Shown here piece after piece: positions 1 to 10,579 of a stretch of DNA of 64,000 nucleotides; the first letter of the stretch is position 1; the number at the start of each line of letters is the position of its first letter. Source of the stretch: Valencia hispanica (Eukaryota > Chordata > Actinopteri > Cyprinodontiformes > Valenciidae); NCBI GenBank assembly GCA_963556495.2, contig OY747702.1:11295193-11359192 (forward strand), read 5' to 3'. The notes under the pieces were generated by a model, which made no database searches, was not told where the DNA came from, and saw only the letters and a program-made list of their open reading frames with translations. The position numbers were made by a program, and so were the translations under genes.

Positions 1-1131
1 TTAGCTCGATTAGGAGTAGGCCAGTTCGGTTCAACTTCAGCCGGACTAAGGTGCATACATGCATTTCAAAAGTCCAAATTCAGTCAGACCAATGAAATTA
101 TTTGTCTTTCTCTTACTGAATTTAAACACCCTGAGTGTTCTTCTGCAATAAGGAATATGTAGGTCTCCTCCAATGTTGGAAGGGAGATACCCAGCAAGTA
201 TCCTAATCAAATGCTCAACTACCCCAGCAAACTTTTTTAAGTGTGGAGGAGCAGTGGCTCTGATGGAGGGGTTAGAGTACCCCATAATCCTTTGGACTTC
301 TGGTAGGGTTCTTACAAGATAGGTTGGAATGATTTGAATATCTTAGTGAAGGTAGACCACAGTGATTGGTGAACCTAATCTGGATTAGGGAGACCGGGGC
401 AACCCACATTGTGTCTCTTGTTTTACATGTGTGTTTGGAATCAGTGTCTTGTTGAACCAATCATCCAAGGACATTTTTTCTTTGGCATAAAACAACTTCT
501 CATAGTATCATGATGTATTTAAACTAATGCACGACCCAATAAACCTGACTCCATGGTATGAGAGCCATCCCTGTAACATAACGCCTCAGCCATGGTTCAC
601 ACTGTACTTTGGCTCCAAGTCAGCGTTCTGGGTTTTCTGACGAATTGTCTGGGACTCCTAGAAAAAAAAGAACAATTTTGCTTTCATTGGTCCATGAACT
701 GTTGCACCATTTCATTTAAGGCTACTCAATATGTTCTTGTAACTTTTCTGCCCATGTTGCTTCGTGCAACAATGGGACAAGCTTTGACTTCACATTGGTA
801 TCTTCTATTTTTTCCAGTTTTACCTACAGGTAACTACAAACATTCCTTGATCAACCTTGGACTGAACATTGGCTGAGTTTGGTCATCTTGGCTATGCTTT
901 GTTTCATTAGAATATTTGTTTTCATTTAGTTTTAGTCTCCATTTCAAAGCATCTGGGATCATTTTAACTAATCAGTCTTTCATTTAATGCAATGGTCTAC
1001 TGAGTTTCCCTTCTCCTTTTTGAAGCAGTAGTGGTAGAGCATTGCATAGGTGCTTGAAAAACAAATGTGAGTAGAGAGTAGAAGCATAAGAATTGCTTTT
1101 GTAAGGGGTCCTCCAAATTGTCAGAGTTTTC
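1..1131. other. No recognisable gene; AT-rich sequence
   Basis: Several short open frames occur on both strands here (46-285, 272-460, 592-876) but none has a recognisable domain, a splice context or codon structure above background. Some stretches look like decayed mobile DNA but I cannot assign a family. Nothing further is supported. Confidence 0.5.
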
Positions 1132-1742
1132 AATTAAATTCAGTTTATTTATATAGCACTAATTCACAACACGTAATCTCAAGGCACTTTGAATTGAAAT
1201 TACTCTTCTTTTAATCATACATACATTTAAATTATCCTACTTCTTAAACAGCGCTTTAAGTTTACTTCGTTAGTCCAATCAGTTCAAAAGTTTTCTATCT
1301 GAGGAATCCCAGCAGATTGCATCGAAATTGTAGCATTCACTCCTCTTGAACGAACATTAAGGCACAGTAGACAGTCGCCTGCATTGTATCGTTGACTCCA
1401 CAGCAATCCCTGATACTGAGCAAGCATGTAGCGACAGTGGAGAGGAAAAACTCTCCTTTAACAGGAAGAAACCTCCAGCAGAACCAGGATCAGTACGAGC
1501 GGCCATGTGCCATGACCATCTGGGGGTTCGAGAAGACAGAGCAGAGACACATAAAGAACTGTAGTAAGAACATTTTCAATATTAAAGAAAGTAACAATTT
1601 GATAACAGGACATGGAGGATGTTCAGTTACTGGGAGCATCATCCCAGTCGATGCCCCCCGTCCAACAAGGAATCACAGCCAATCAGAGCGCCAGACCAGG
1701 TGTAGCTTCTATAGTGAGAAAAACACTGAGGGAAAACACAGT
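1132..1742 (+). repeat. Interspersed fish repeat, copy A, left part
   Basis: Begins with the phrase ATTCAGTTTATTTATATAGC, followed by TTCACAACACG and CTCAAGGCACTTT. The same block recurs at 11459, 12130 and 35996 in this window. Further in are GGAATCCCAGCAGATTGC and the segment AACCTCCAGCAGAACCAGG, which I recall as typical of a very common non-coding teleost repeat. The copy is split by a SINE at 1761-1953 and resumes at 1972. It has no coding frame of interest; the frame at 1392-1745 is incidental. Confidence 0.7.
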
Positions 1743-1760
1743 TAACAGTTGAAATAACAG

Positions 1761-1953
1761 GGGTGTCGCGTGGCATAGTGGTTAGAGCGGGCACCCTATG
1801 TGCAGTGGCTTTGGTCCTCGACGCAGCTGTCCCCGGTTCGAGTCCCGTCCCAGGCGACCTTTGCCGCATGTCTTCTCCCACCTCTCTCCCCCTTCAAAAC
1901 TCTGTCCACTATCAATAAAGGCCACTCAGGCCCAAAAAGCTTTAACAAAAAAA
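1761..1953 (+). mobile_element. tRNA-derived SINE with perfect 18-bp target duplication
   Basis: The 5' part carries RNA polymerase III promoter boxes: an A-box-like TGGCATAGTGG at 1771-1781 and a B box GGTTCGAGTCC at 1835-1845. The body ends with AATAAAGGCCACTCAGG and an A-rich tail. It is flanked by a perfect direct repeat, TAACAGTTGAAATAACAG, at 1743-1760 and 1954-1971, the hallmark of LINE-mediated insertion. A second, inverted copy lies at 26547-26761. It would be transcribed from its internal promoter and mobilised in trans by a LINE. It landed inside the interspersed repeat that flanks it. Confidence 0.9.
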
Positions 1954-1971
1954 TAACAGTTGAAATAACAG

Positions 1972-2080
1972 CAAATAATGCAACTGGTAGAGAAAAGTGG
2001 TTAGTTTGTCCTAGCAGCAGTCTAAGCCTAAAGTGGAATAACTACAGAGATGGCTAAGGATGACCCAGCCCTTTAGTACA
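1972..2080 (+). repeat. Interspersed fish repeat, copy A, right part
   Basis: Resumes after the SINE target duplication with a segment (AACTACAGAGATGGCTAAGG, then GACCCAGCCCTT) that I recall as the downstream part of the same repeat. This shows that the SINE split an older element. Confidence 0.55.
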
Positions 2081-2904
2081 ACATGAGAGAGGCAGAGCCG
2101 GGGACTGCCACAAGTTGTGTACTGTATGTCATGAAGAGTGTAGCGGGATCTTCATCCAGTGAGCTTACAGACACCTACCCAGGCTTGTCTACAACAATGC
2201 AAACTGCATGGTTTTATTTGTTGTTGGGGGTTTTTATTTAGAATTATACAGGGCAACAAAAGCCAATTGTATGCTTTTCCAGGTCCTCAACAGATAATAT
2301 AATAAGAAACACAGCTCCTTACCTTTGTCAGTTTACCACAGCCAGAGCAAAAACCAATCAGAAAAGCCATGCATCTCTCATTTTTCAGTCCCAGAGGAGA
2401 AAAAGAACAAGTGTTAGCAACTATACCAAGGAGTGCTTCCATAGGTTTAATCAGTTTCTACTGTACAGAGCAGAGACGTTAAATCACCTGCAGGCAGCTG
2501 CCCATCTGGTAAAAGAATATGTTGGGGCTCAGAAGAGAACAATTCAACAGTGTAAGATGTTTACATTTATACAAAAACCCTAATACATAGAGCTCTTTTT
2601 TTACTTTGGGAAACGTCAGCAAGAGTTACTGACAGACTCTCATCATCCAATGAGCCTGCAGTGACAGTCAATGCTGATAGATGCAGTATCTACCACTTAG
2701 CAACATTTGAATGATAGCAGTGATAGTAATCTGGAACATCATAATCACTGTGCTAAGTGTTTGCATATATATTTGTTTTAATTATATGCTACAAAAAGCA
2801 AATGCAAAATTGGTTTGGGTATAGTGCATGGTCTGACTTCTTGTTCATTTTTAATGGGAGTTTGTTGGTTCATAATAATTTGCAAATAGCCTTTTAGGTC
2901 TTCT
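2081..2904. other. No recognisable gene
   Basis: AT-rich, with no open frame of note and no repeat family I can name. Confidence 0.5.
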
Positions 2905-3160
2905 TAGTACTGGGGCAACTGGGGCTCAGTGTTCGTCTTCCCGCCAGAGGGTTGTGGGTTCGTTTCCACTGTATGCCGATCTAACAATCGGTGGATTGGT
3001 GTGTTATGGTAAATTAAGTCAGTTTACCAGTTAGAATGTGACAGTGGATCTGATGGTAAAGCAGGTCACTGCGGCCAAGGAGGTTCCCAGCTTAAATCTT
3101 GTTCCGGGGAAATTAAGGGGAGTTGCGTCAGGAAGGGCATCCGATGTGGTCTGCCAAGTC
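2905..3160 (+). mobile_element. Degenerate tRNA-derived SINE
   Basis: A tRNA-like head reads GGGGCAACTGGGGCTCAGTG with a B-box-like GGGTTCGTTTCC at about 2957-2968, one change from the canonical GGTTCGATTCC. A tail region contains TGCGTCAGGAAGGGCATCCG, a phrase common in fish SINE bodies. The family differs from the SINE at 1761. It is decayed, and I did not find a clear target duplication. Confidence 0.6.
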
Positions 3161-3894
3161 CGTGGTCTCGCAGCTGCAAAGTAGGGTGCCATGACAACTG
3201 CGTTGAATGAATGCTACAGATCAGCAAAGCACAAAATTGCCTTTGCAACTCTGTTTGCATACTGAGATGTAGTTGTTCATGTCCGTTTTTAACTGATTTA
3301 AAAACTAACATTTGTAATTCATATTACAGTACATAACTTAGTAACGTTGTCTTTTTTGTAGCCATTGCCATACCCCTGACTGTTCAGTATGCTTAGGAAT
3401 GAAGGAGATTTCACATTTAATGTAAAGTTATAACAAGACAACTGTTTTATGAATGTCAGTTTATACACTTTGACAACTGAAATGTATTTCAGGTGGAATG
3501 CTCTAAATAGTGGGCAAGTCTTGCATCAGTCCATAAATCAGCTTTATAACACGGTTCGACAGAATTACAAACTGATAAGCTGAATGAAAAAGTAACCAAC
3601 AGCAACTTAGTGAAAGAACAAAAATATTCTATGTAATCTATGGCAGCCAAGTGGGACTGGAACTGATTGGAAAGGATTATGTTATCAAGTAAATATGTGC
3701 AGACTGTTCCAAGTGAGAGAACGGCGATTAAAAGCTTGTTTTCTTTTTCTCAGTGTTATGGTAAGGATTTTCGTTTTAGGATAAAAGCTCATGCCGGTGC
3801 ATAAGATGTCTGTTGTTGATGTCTGTGAGTGTTCGAGAGTGGATTCATGCTCTTTAAGGGTAGAGCTCTGGCATATAAAGAAAGCAAATTCAGC
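3161..3894. other. No recognisable gene
   Basis: AT-rich, with no coding frame, RNA gene or repeat family seen. Confidence 0.5.
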
Positions 3895-4011
<117 letters not shown>

Positions 4012-4173
4012 TTGATCAAGTTAATAACTGATAAATAATTAGGTAAAAACTAATTGTTATAAATGTCAGTGGGCAGTGTTGGGCATCAACATTTGCTTAA
4101 GAATCATAACAGCAATAGGGTTCTATGAAAGTTGGAGATCCGCCACCTGCACCACCACATTATATGCTCTACA

Positions 4174-4226
4174 GCAGGGGTGCCCAAAGTAGGGCCTACG
4201 GGCCAAAGTTGGCCACCCAAACAGTT
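4174..4226 (+). mobile_element. Left-end fragment of a hAT-like MITE
   Basis: Starts CAGGGGTGCCCAAAGTAGGG and continues with GGCCAAAGTTGGCC. The terminus CAGGGGTG matches the ends of the hAT-like elements at 54496-54625 and 58904-59354. It is interrupted at 4229 by a Tc1 end, and no right end is seen. Confidence 0.5.
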
Positions 4227-4228
4227 TA

Positions 4229-4456
4229 CAGGTGAAAAATCCAAAAATTTGATTAACGTGCAAAAGTTCATTTGTTTAAGTAATAGGCTACAACCTAAAA
4301 GGTGAAACTAATAAATGATATAGACTCATTACATATATTTAAAGCCTTTATTTGTTATAATTTTGATGATTATGGCTTACAGTTTATGAAAACCCCAAAT
4401 TCAAAATCTCACAAGATCAGAATATTACGTGAAATCAACAAGGATTTTCTCTTTTA
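4229..4456 (-). mobile_element. Tc1-like transposon end (3' end, inverted)
   Basis: Preceded by the TA target at 4227-4228 and beginning CAGGTGAAA. The block GGTGAAACTAAT...ATATAGACTCATTAC matches the left arm of the Tc1 copy at 24656, and the reverse complement matches that copy's 3' untranslated sequence (TTTCATAAACT, CATAATCATC). So this is the 3' terminal arm of the same Tc1 family, on the minus strand. It is cut by an L1-like LINE tail and resumes at about 4991. Confidence 0.7.
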
Positions 4457-4990
4457 AACACCTGTTTATTGAGGCAGAATAGTAAAGGTGAGAACATTAC
4501 AGAACAATATACATTTTCAAAAACTTTACCCCAAGAACAAATCCCCAGACACCTAACTTTGAAAACGAAGCAAAAGCATTGCAGTATAGACAATAAGGAT
4601 GAAATGCCCCCCCCAAAAAATCCACATAATTATAATATCAATACAATACATATAGTATAGGGAGGTAGGGAGAGAGGGAAGGGTGGGTAACTCAGAAACA
4701 ATCGCAGTAGATTTCTCAAAAAATGTCAAGAAATGTTGCCAAACTTAGTCAAATTTGTTTTTTTCAGAACCATGGACAGTGTATCGGATTTTTTCTAAAT
4801 CCATACACCTCATAATATCCCTTATCCAGTGGGCATGAGAGGGAGAGACAGGGTCTTTCCACTTTAGTAAGACAACTCTTTTAGCAAACAAGGTCGAAAA
4901 AGATAACATAGTAGGTCCAGATCTGGGGTAACTCCAAAGATAGCAGAGACGGGGTTTGGCTCAAACTTCAGAAAAACATGGATTTTAAAT
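4457..4990 (-). mobile_element. 5'-truncated L1-like LINE, 3' end only
   Basis: The reverse complement encodes the end of an ORF2-like protein. A leucine-rich stretch leads into LLKWKDPVSPSHAHW, then MDLEKIRYTV and a tryptophan-containing C-terminus, the layout of L1/Tx1-type ORF2 tails in fish. It is followed by an untranslated tail ending in AATAAA next to 4457-4463. The residues run from about 4980 down to about 4660. The insert splits a Tc1 end. A short direct repeat around GGATTTT lies on both sides, consistent with target-primed reverse transcription. The exact clade is inferred. Confidence 0.6.
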
Positions 4991-5050
4991 GGAGAAAAGT
5001 TGGTCCTCTGAAAAGTATAATCATGCATATGTCCTCAGTACTTCTGCATA
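4991..5050 (-). mobile_element. Tc1-like 3' region, continuation beyond the L1 insertion
   Basis: The phrase CCTCTGAAAAGTATAATCAT, continuing GCATATG, is the reverse complement of the sequence just downstream of the transposase stop in the Tc1 copy near 26212-26245. It shows that this Tc1 fragment and the one at 4229-4456 were once contiguous. Confidence 0.7.
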
Positions 5051-5410
5051 ACTTACTGCCTCAGTTCTGTCAGGAGGAATGGACCAGAAACCCAGCAAGC
5101 TATTGTAAGAAGCTTTAGGAAGAAAACCCAGAATCTTTAACCCAAGTCATCCAGTTTGAAGGCAGTGCTACCAAATACTGAGGAAATGTATGAACACTTT
5201 TGATTTCAAAGACATTAATAAATAAATGTTATTAATCTCTGACTTATTCTTTCTCTCACTGTTGTGGCACTTAGCAAATAGAGATACTTTTGGCAATTCT
5301 AACTGACCGAAAACAAGAGAAGCTTGCTCTGATTTACCTGTAGACTGTGAGAAAAAAGGTTCCTGTGTCCATCTATGCAGTATATGTAAACTTCTGGTTT
5401 TAACTGAAAG
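5051..5410 (+). mobile_element. 3' end of a second Tc1-like lineage
   Basis: Contains CTACCAAATACTGAGGAAAT followed by GTATGAACACTTTTGATTTC, later TTAGCAAATAGAGATA, and near its end TATGTAAACTTCTGG. This is the 3' untranslated and terminal arm of the Tdr/Sleeping Beauty-like Tc1 lineage of fish, as recalled. A relic of the same broad lineage, with part of the transposase, lies at 54655-55165. No coding frame survives here. Confidence 0.65.
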
Positions 5411-7137
5411 TTGGCACGCCTTGTTTTAAAAATGGGGGGGGGGGGGGATTTTGTATTTACTTACTTGTACAGGCGTCTACTTAAAAAAAATTACAAAAAA
5501 AAAAAGGATTGGGCTAAAAGTTTTTTTACCCAGTAAAAGTAGATATGAAATTGTCTTTGAATTTGCTAAGCCCATATCTATGTGGCCTGTAGCTTAAGCC
5601 ATTAGCTTAAGTTTCTGTTCACCTTAATTGTCCACTTTATTTCCCAATCACTGAGAATATTTCTAATAATTCTGTGCAGTTAAACTATATTTTCACTTTT
5701 TGTCTTTTTGATAAATTGTGTCCCTATTAAAAGTTATAATCTCAGCGTTTTTAATTAAAGAGTCACAGTAGAACTCAACCCCCCTCCCCCCACCCGCTCC
5801 TGAAAAATGAATGAACCTGCATATGCATATTTATGCTTTCACACCTAATTAACCTTGAAAGTAGTGACTTTTACCATATTAAAAAGTAGATATCGATCAG
5901 ACCAACCTACTGTTCAAACTTTGCTAAATCCTTTTTTTTCGGTTTATTTTTATGACACCTACATGAAACTGAAATCATTTGGCATTTTTTTACCATTCTG
6001 TGAATCTTGTCACTTATCTCCCATAAATCTTGCAACTCTCTCTGCTAAATGACCGCATTAGGAGGTTAATTAGCATATGTTAAAGCAGTCCATCTGCTCT
6101 GTTAGAGCATTACCACCAGAGGATGTTAAACAGGAAAGGTGTCCCAAGGCACCCCATATGTCCTTGATGCCCACGTAAGGCATTCAAGCTGCTGAAGACA
6201 CCAAAGCCATTCTATCACAAGGTTTAGTCATGTAAGTTAAGATTTTTTTCCTACCATAGAATTCCTACCAACGGTCTATTGTCATTTATTATTAAACACC
6301 GGGGGAAAGGGAGTCATTAATTAGTGAGCAGATTTTTCTATGATCCTCCGGAGTGTCACAGTAGGATGGTCCAAGAGGAAAATTGAATTAAATTAGAAAA
6401 GCTGTACAATATTGGGTTGTTAGGAGTGGGATTTGTCTACCTAAAACACACAAAAGAATTCAAATCCACCCAACAGAAGCTAAAGATGATTTTCCAACCA
6501 GAAAATGGACTGTATGCTAATGCTGAGTCACAGAAACGAAAACTAAGCACATTTTCTCAATAAACTCAGATAATTTCCTTTAGTTTTGTGAATACTTATT
6601 AAACTTTCCGTTCTCTTGTTGAAAAGTCTCGTATTTATTTTTATTTCAGGTAACGAGTATGTATTTTTACTTTTAGCTTTCGTTGTTTTGTTAGTTTTTG
6701 ATAACGATAACGGCCTTGGTGTTTACTTTTGTTGATAAATGTAACCGCAAATAAATGACAGGTAATATTGGAACCCGGTGATTTCTGCTAGTGAGGGTCC
6801 CTTCTGATTATACACCCAACAAACAACTGCTTATCTACCTTACGTTTCAACAGCGTAGGCATACCCAGTCATATAAAACAATTAGGACACCCCACTTAAA
6901 ACTCAGTTCTTTCAAAAGAAATGTTCACATACCAATGTTTTATTATACTTCTTTTTTATGTCCATTAAAGCCTGATACAAAAACATTAGTTGGTAAATAG
7001 TATGTTTTTAAATTGTATTGAATTCTTTTAACAAAACTTTTTTGATTTATACATTTATACATCATGCTTTAGTGCCATGCGATTGTAAGCATTATAAACA
7101 CACATGGCGGCCTTATGCATTTTTTACTTTTACCGTT
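5411..7137. other. Gene-free AT-rich stretch
   Basis: Includes a G run near 5434-5447 and several A and T runs. Short frames (5855-6052, 6791-7000, 7018-7203) have no recognisable features. I could not assign repeats in 5500-7137, so it may be single-copy sequence. It contains homeodomain-like AATTA motifs, which are too common in AT-rich DNA to interpret. Confidence 0.5.
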
Positions 7138-7153
7138 AAACTACATCACAAAT

Positions 7154-9079
7154 ATATAACAACACGCATCAACACCATACTCGAGCGGGAGGAAGGAGGC
7201 TAGGGGTCTTTCCCACCCCTGTTCGCTACGGGCCATCAGGGGTTGGGGTCGGGAGGGGGACAGGCGGTCTGGTCGGGGTCCTGGGCTGTCGGGCTGCTTT
7301 GCCACTGTGGGGCCCTTGGCGGTCTGCTTGTCTCCATCCTAGAAGGTAGGGGGTCCACCTCCCGGGTCCGGGGGCTGGTGGCTCTACTGAGGCATCAGTA
7401 CCTGGACCTGGGAACATAAAGTGTGCATGGGGTGTGTGAGTGAGGGTACAGCGTCATTTTTTTGGGTGTCTTGGTGAGTCAGTGAGAATGTATGTGTTTA
7501 AGAGGGAGGGAACGTATGACTGTGTCTGTATGTCTTTGTCTACCTGTCAGGTTGGATCTTGGTCTGCCCCCTCGCCTGGCGCACCTCAGGCCTTACACTT
7601 AATGGGGGCCTATTTCCCCTCCGTCACTCCCCGCCGGAGACGGGGGCCCCTGCCTGCCGGTGCGCCGGTGGTCAATCCGGTTCGGACCTGGTGCGTGCCT
7701 GGCCGGGCCTGGGGGGGCCGGTGTGTCGGTCGGCCGATGCGCTGGGCCGATATCTTCCTTTGGTTGGTTGGGGCACCTCTTTTAGAGGTGCCAGGTTTGG
7801 GATTGTTGGGTGGTGCCTGCTCAGTGGCTCGGCGGGATGCGGATCCGGCGTCTCTGCTTGTTTGATCACCTGTTCTGTGCGCACCGTGCGTGGCCGGTTC
7901 ATTGGCGGGTTGGACCGGCCCTGGCCCTCGTTTGAAGCCTGGTCTCGGCGCCCTGCGTTGCGCGGGATCAGGACCCGGGAGCTGGTACAACTTGGCGTCC
8001 AGATGCTGACTGAGCCCGGCCTGGGGATGCTGTCCATCCCCTGCGGCTATTGATGGGGCGCTGGGATGTTGGCGGTGGGGATTGGCCTAGGGCGGAGGCG
8101 TCGCGTGGCGGCCGGCCGCGGCCCCTGCAGTGCCGGGGGCCCCTCGTCGGCCGGTCCCTTGTCGGGTCCCTGCTGGGGGGTGGGGTGCCCCTGGGCCCTG
8201 GCTCCCCCGGTCCGTTGACCGGCCCGCCCCGGCGCGGCCGGTTGCTGGGCTCATCACTGCTGCCCCCTGGGCCCCTGCATAGAGGCCGCTGGATGTTCCC
8301 CTGGGGTTCTCCTTTTCTCCTCTCTTGGGGGATGCGGTCGGCCCCGCCCGGGTCCGCCTGGGGCTCTGGCGGTCCTTTGGACGTCTTTGCTCCGATCTCC
8401 TTCATGTCTGCATCGATTCCTGGGGCACGGATTGATGTCTTCTCACACCAACTATCGAACACTCTTATGGAGAAACCTTATATGCACCAGCATGCTAACA
8501 CACACACATAGATGTGGGGTCTCTGGTGTTTAAGGATATATTCTTGGGCTGAGGTTATCATTACTAGAGCTTGATTAATCGGTACCATGAGTTTTTCTGT
8601 GACATTGTTGTTGTATTTTTATATCAATTTTTGTGTGATGTGGTTGTGTAATTCTTAAGTTCACAATGTTTGGTTGGTTTTGTCGATGTTCCTTTTTTGT
8701 GTTTTGTTTTTCCCCCTCTCTCTGCCGTCCTGTGGGTATGGAGGCAGACTTCAATGTTTTCCTGTGTTTTCTTTGTTCCCCTTCCTCTCTTGTATTTTCA
8801 ACTCACCCTCTCTCATTACATTTTGTTTCCTACCTCTCTTCTTCATCTTCCTTCTTTCTTCTCCTTAATTTTCCGTCTCCGTGTCCATAACATCAGGAAA
8901 TAAAAACCCCAACAATTCATAATAAAGATTTTTCACACATAAATCAAGTGGAGTACTATAGCAAAAGCTGTACTGCTCCGCTTGTGAAAGTAAATCTGTT
9001 GGGCTTCTACTTGGTACTCAGACACCAATTCTGAGCTCCACACTGCCAAACAGGACACGTAAAAAATTTTTTTAAAAAA
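7154..9079 (+). mobile_element. Retroposed unit of unrecognised family, GC-rich body and A-rich tail
   Basis: Bounded by a perfect 16-bp direct repeat, AAACTACATCACAAAT, at 7138-7153 and 9080-9095. The right copy is directly preceded by an A/T-rich tail (about 9060-9080). The left junction reads TTAAAC, a plausible LINE endonuclease site. The body has a strongly GC-rich part (about 7190-8460), then a CA-rich patch, then a pyrimidine-rich part (about 8690-8890) with AATAAA at 8899-8904 and 8921-8926. Frames of 120-160 codons exist in several phases on both strands of the GC-rich part. Because they overlap in several phases and show no domain, I read them as a composition effect. It could be a non-autonomous retroposon family or a retrocopy of a non-coding RNA. 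Confidence 0.65.
8899..8926 (+). promoter_or_regulatory. Paired polyadenylation signals
   Basis: AATAAA occurs at 8899-8904 and 8921-8926, downstream of the pyrimidine-rich part of the retroposed unit. They suggest a natural transcript end there, with about 150 bp of further sequence before the A-rich tail. That makes read-through to a later site possible. Confidence 0.4.
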
Positions 9080-9095
9080 AAACTACATCACAAAT

Positions 9096-10079
9096 TAATT
9101 TAGTATTTTCATAGAGAATGTGTAAAATATATGTAGCAAAAATATTTACTCAATAAAGGAGGAAAGAACTAACTGTTAAAGAGATAAAACTCTCAAAAGT
9201 AGTTGATACACATTATAGGGTTAACAGCTTGTAAACTGCAATAATTAACCAAATTGTACTGATTAAATAAAAGATATAAAGAAATGTGTTTTCTAACAGG
9301 AAAAAGTGAGACACTGCACCCTTCAATGTGAGTCCTTGGCTGATGTACTGGCATGTTTTGGGTTGTTGCCACGTCGCAGGATCTGTTCCGCAACGTTCTG
9401 TTTTACTTTTTCATAGCTGGTCTCACATTCTCCTCAGCCTCCCTTCCTCCTGATGTAGATGTAGAATCCAGGGTGGATTCTATGATGCTGAGCTGACCAG
9501 GTCCTGCTGCAGACTCTGCTCTTTTCATCCACTCTCACTTCAACAGTCTAGAGAAAACCAAACTAGACAGGGAAAACCTCTTCAACATGCAGAATAATGC
9601 CATAATATTCATGTGCATATGATATGACACCATTATAAGTTATTTATCCCTAATGTAAAATAGAACTCTCTGTAACATCCACAATCTCTTAGGCTAGGTT
9701 CCCTATGAATACACATTTAATCTTTGTAAAGTTTGTGAATTTTAATTGCGATGAAAAGTATTTATGTTTCATCTTGAAAAAGCCAGAAGAGCTTCTGTGC
9801 CGTTAGTTTCTAAGGTGATTAAGGAGACTTGGAGCGTTTCTTGCTTTGATTATTTCCTCTTTCCTGTAGCTGAGACAGAAATACCAGCTGCTGATGACCA
9901 AGTCTGCTTCAATAACGTAAGTATACAAACAGATGTAAAGAGGCTTCCGTCAAATCATTCAACATTTTGAAGCACTGGACTAGTTAGAGGAAAACACAGC
10001 CTCATTAGAGAAACAGGATGGAACTCACTCACCCACACAGATCAATACATATTCCAACACAACGTACAAATACATAGGC
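9096..10079. other. Mostly unassigned sequence
   Basis: AT-rich with no long frame. The only gene-like signal is a short block flanked by good splice sites at 9870-9916, listed separately. Confidence 0.5.
9870..9916 (+). other. Candidate 47-nt exon (weak)
   Basis: A pyrimidine-rich acceptor, TTTCCTCTTTCCTGTAG, ends at 9869, and a consensus donor, GTAAGTAT, begins at 9917. Two phases of the 47-nt block are open; one reads LRQKYQLLMTKSASI, which looks like coiled-coil sequence. No partner exon was recognised nearby. The case rests on splice signals alone, which also occur by chance in 64 kb. Confidence 0.25.
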
Positions 10080-10081
10080 TA

Positions 10082-10430
10082 CAGTGGTCTGAAAAAGTGT
10101 TCACCCCCTCACAGATCTATTCTGTTTTTGGTTTTTTTCTTCCCCTTTAATGTCTCAGATCATGAAACAGATTTTTTGGAAGGTGTGTGTGCCGTTACAT
10201 CTATTGCAAAACTGACAAAGAGCAGAACATTAACATCACCAATCAAACATGGTGGTGGTAGTGGGGTGATCTGGGACTATTTTGCTTCTTCTAGACCTTG
10301 ATGACTTGCTGCAATTCATGGAACTATGAATTATGCTCTTAAGCAGAAAATCAGTTTAAGACCTTGAGCTCAAGCACATTTGGATTATCCAGCAGGATGA
10401 TGATAAGAAGAACACTATGGTTTATTAGGG
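10082..10430 (+). mobile_element. Internally deleted Tc1-like relic
   Basis: Preceded by TA at 10080-10081 and beginning CAGTGGTCTGAAAAAGTGTT, a typical Tc1 terminus. It then jumps into the central transposase region: AAACATGGTGGTGGTAGTGG corresponds to the conserved segment before the second catalytic Asp. AGCAGGATGATGATAAGAAG corresponds to the QQDNDPKH block that contains it. All frames are broken. Related fragments lie at 13660, 27340 and 51052. Confidence 0.7.
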
Positions 10431-10579
10431 ATTTCAATTTAAGACTATTGCGCACCCAGCGGTGGCTACTTCCTTGTCACAGGAGGCTATGTCTGGGTAC
10501 TGTTCTGCCTAAAAACAGGTTGGCACCTGTAACTGAGTGGCTAGCACTGGCAAATGAAAAGTTGAATACTCACTGGTTT

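Noticed and set aside
1771..1845. Free-standing tRNA gene
   Set aside because: A and B boxes are present, but the cloverleaf is incomplete and a SINE body, tail and target duplication follow. The same applies to the tRNA-like heads at 2905, 26679-26752 and 52689.
7440..8511. Overlapping frames of 120-164 codons on both strands, rich in Arg, Gly and Pro
   Set aside because: They occur in several phases and both strands of the same GC-rich stretch, where stop codons are rare by composition. No domain, consistent start or codon pattern singles one out.
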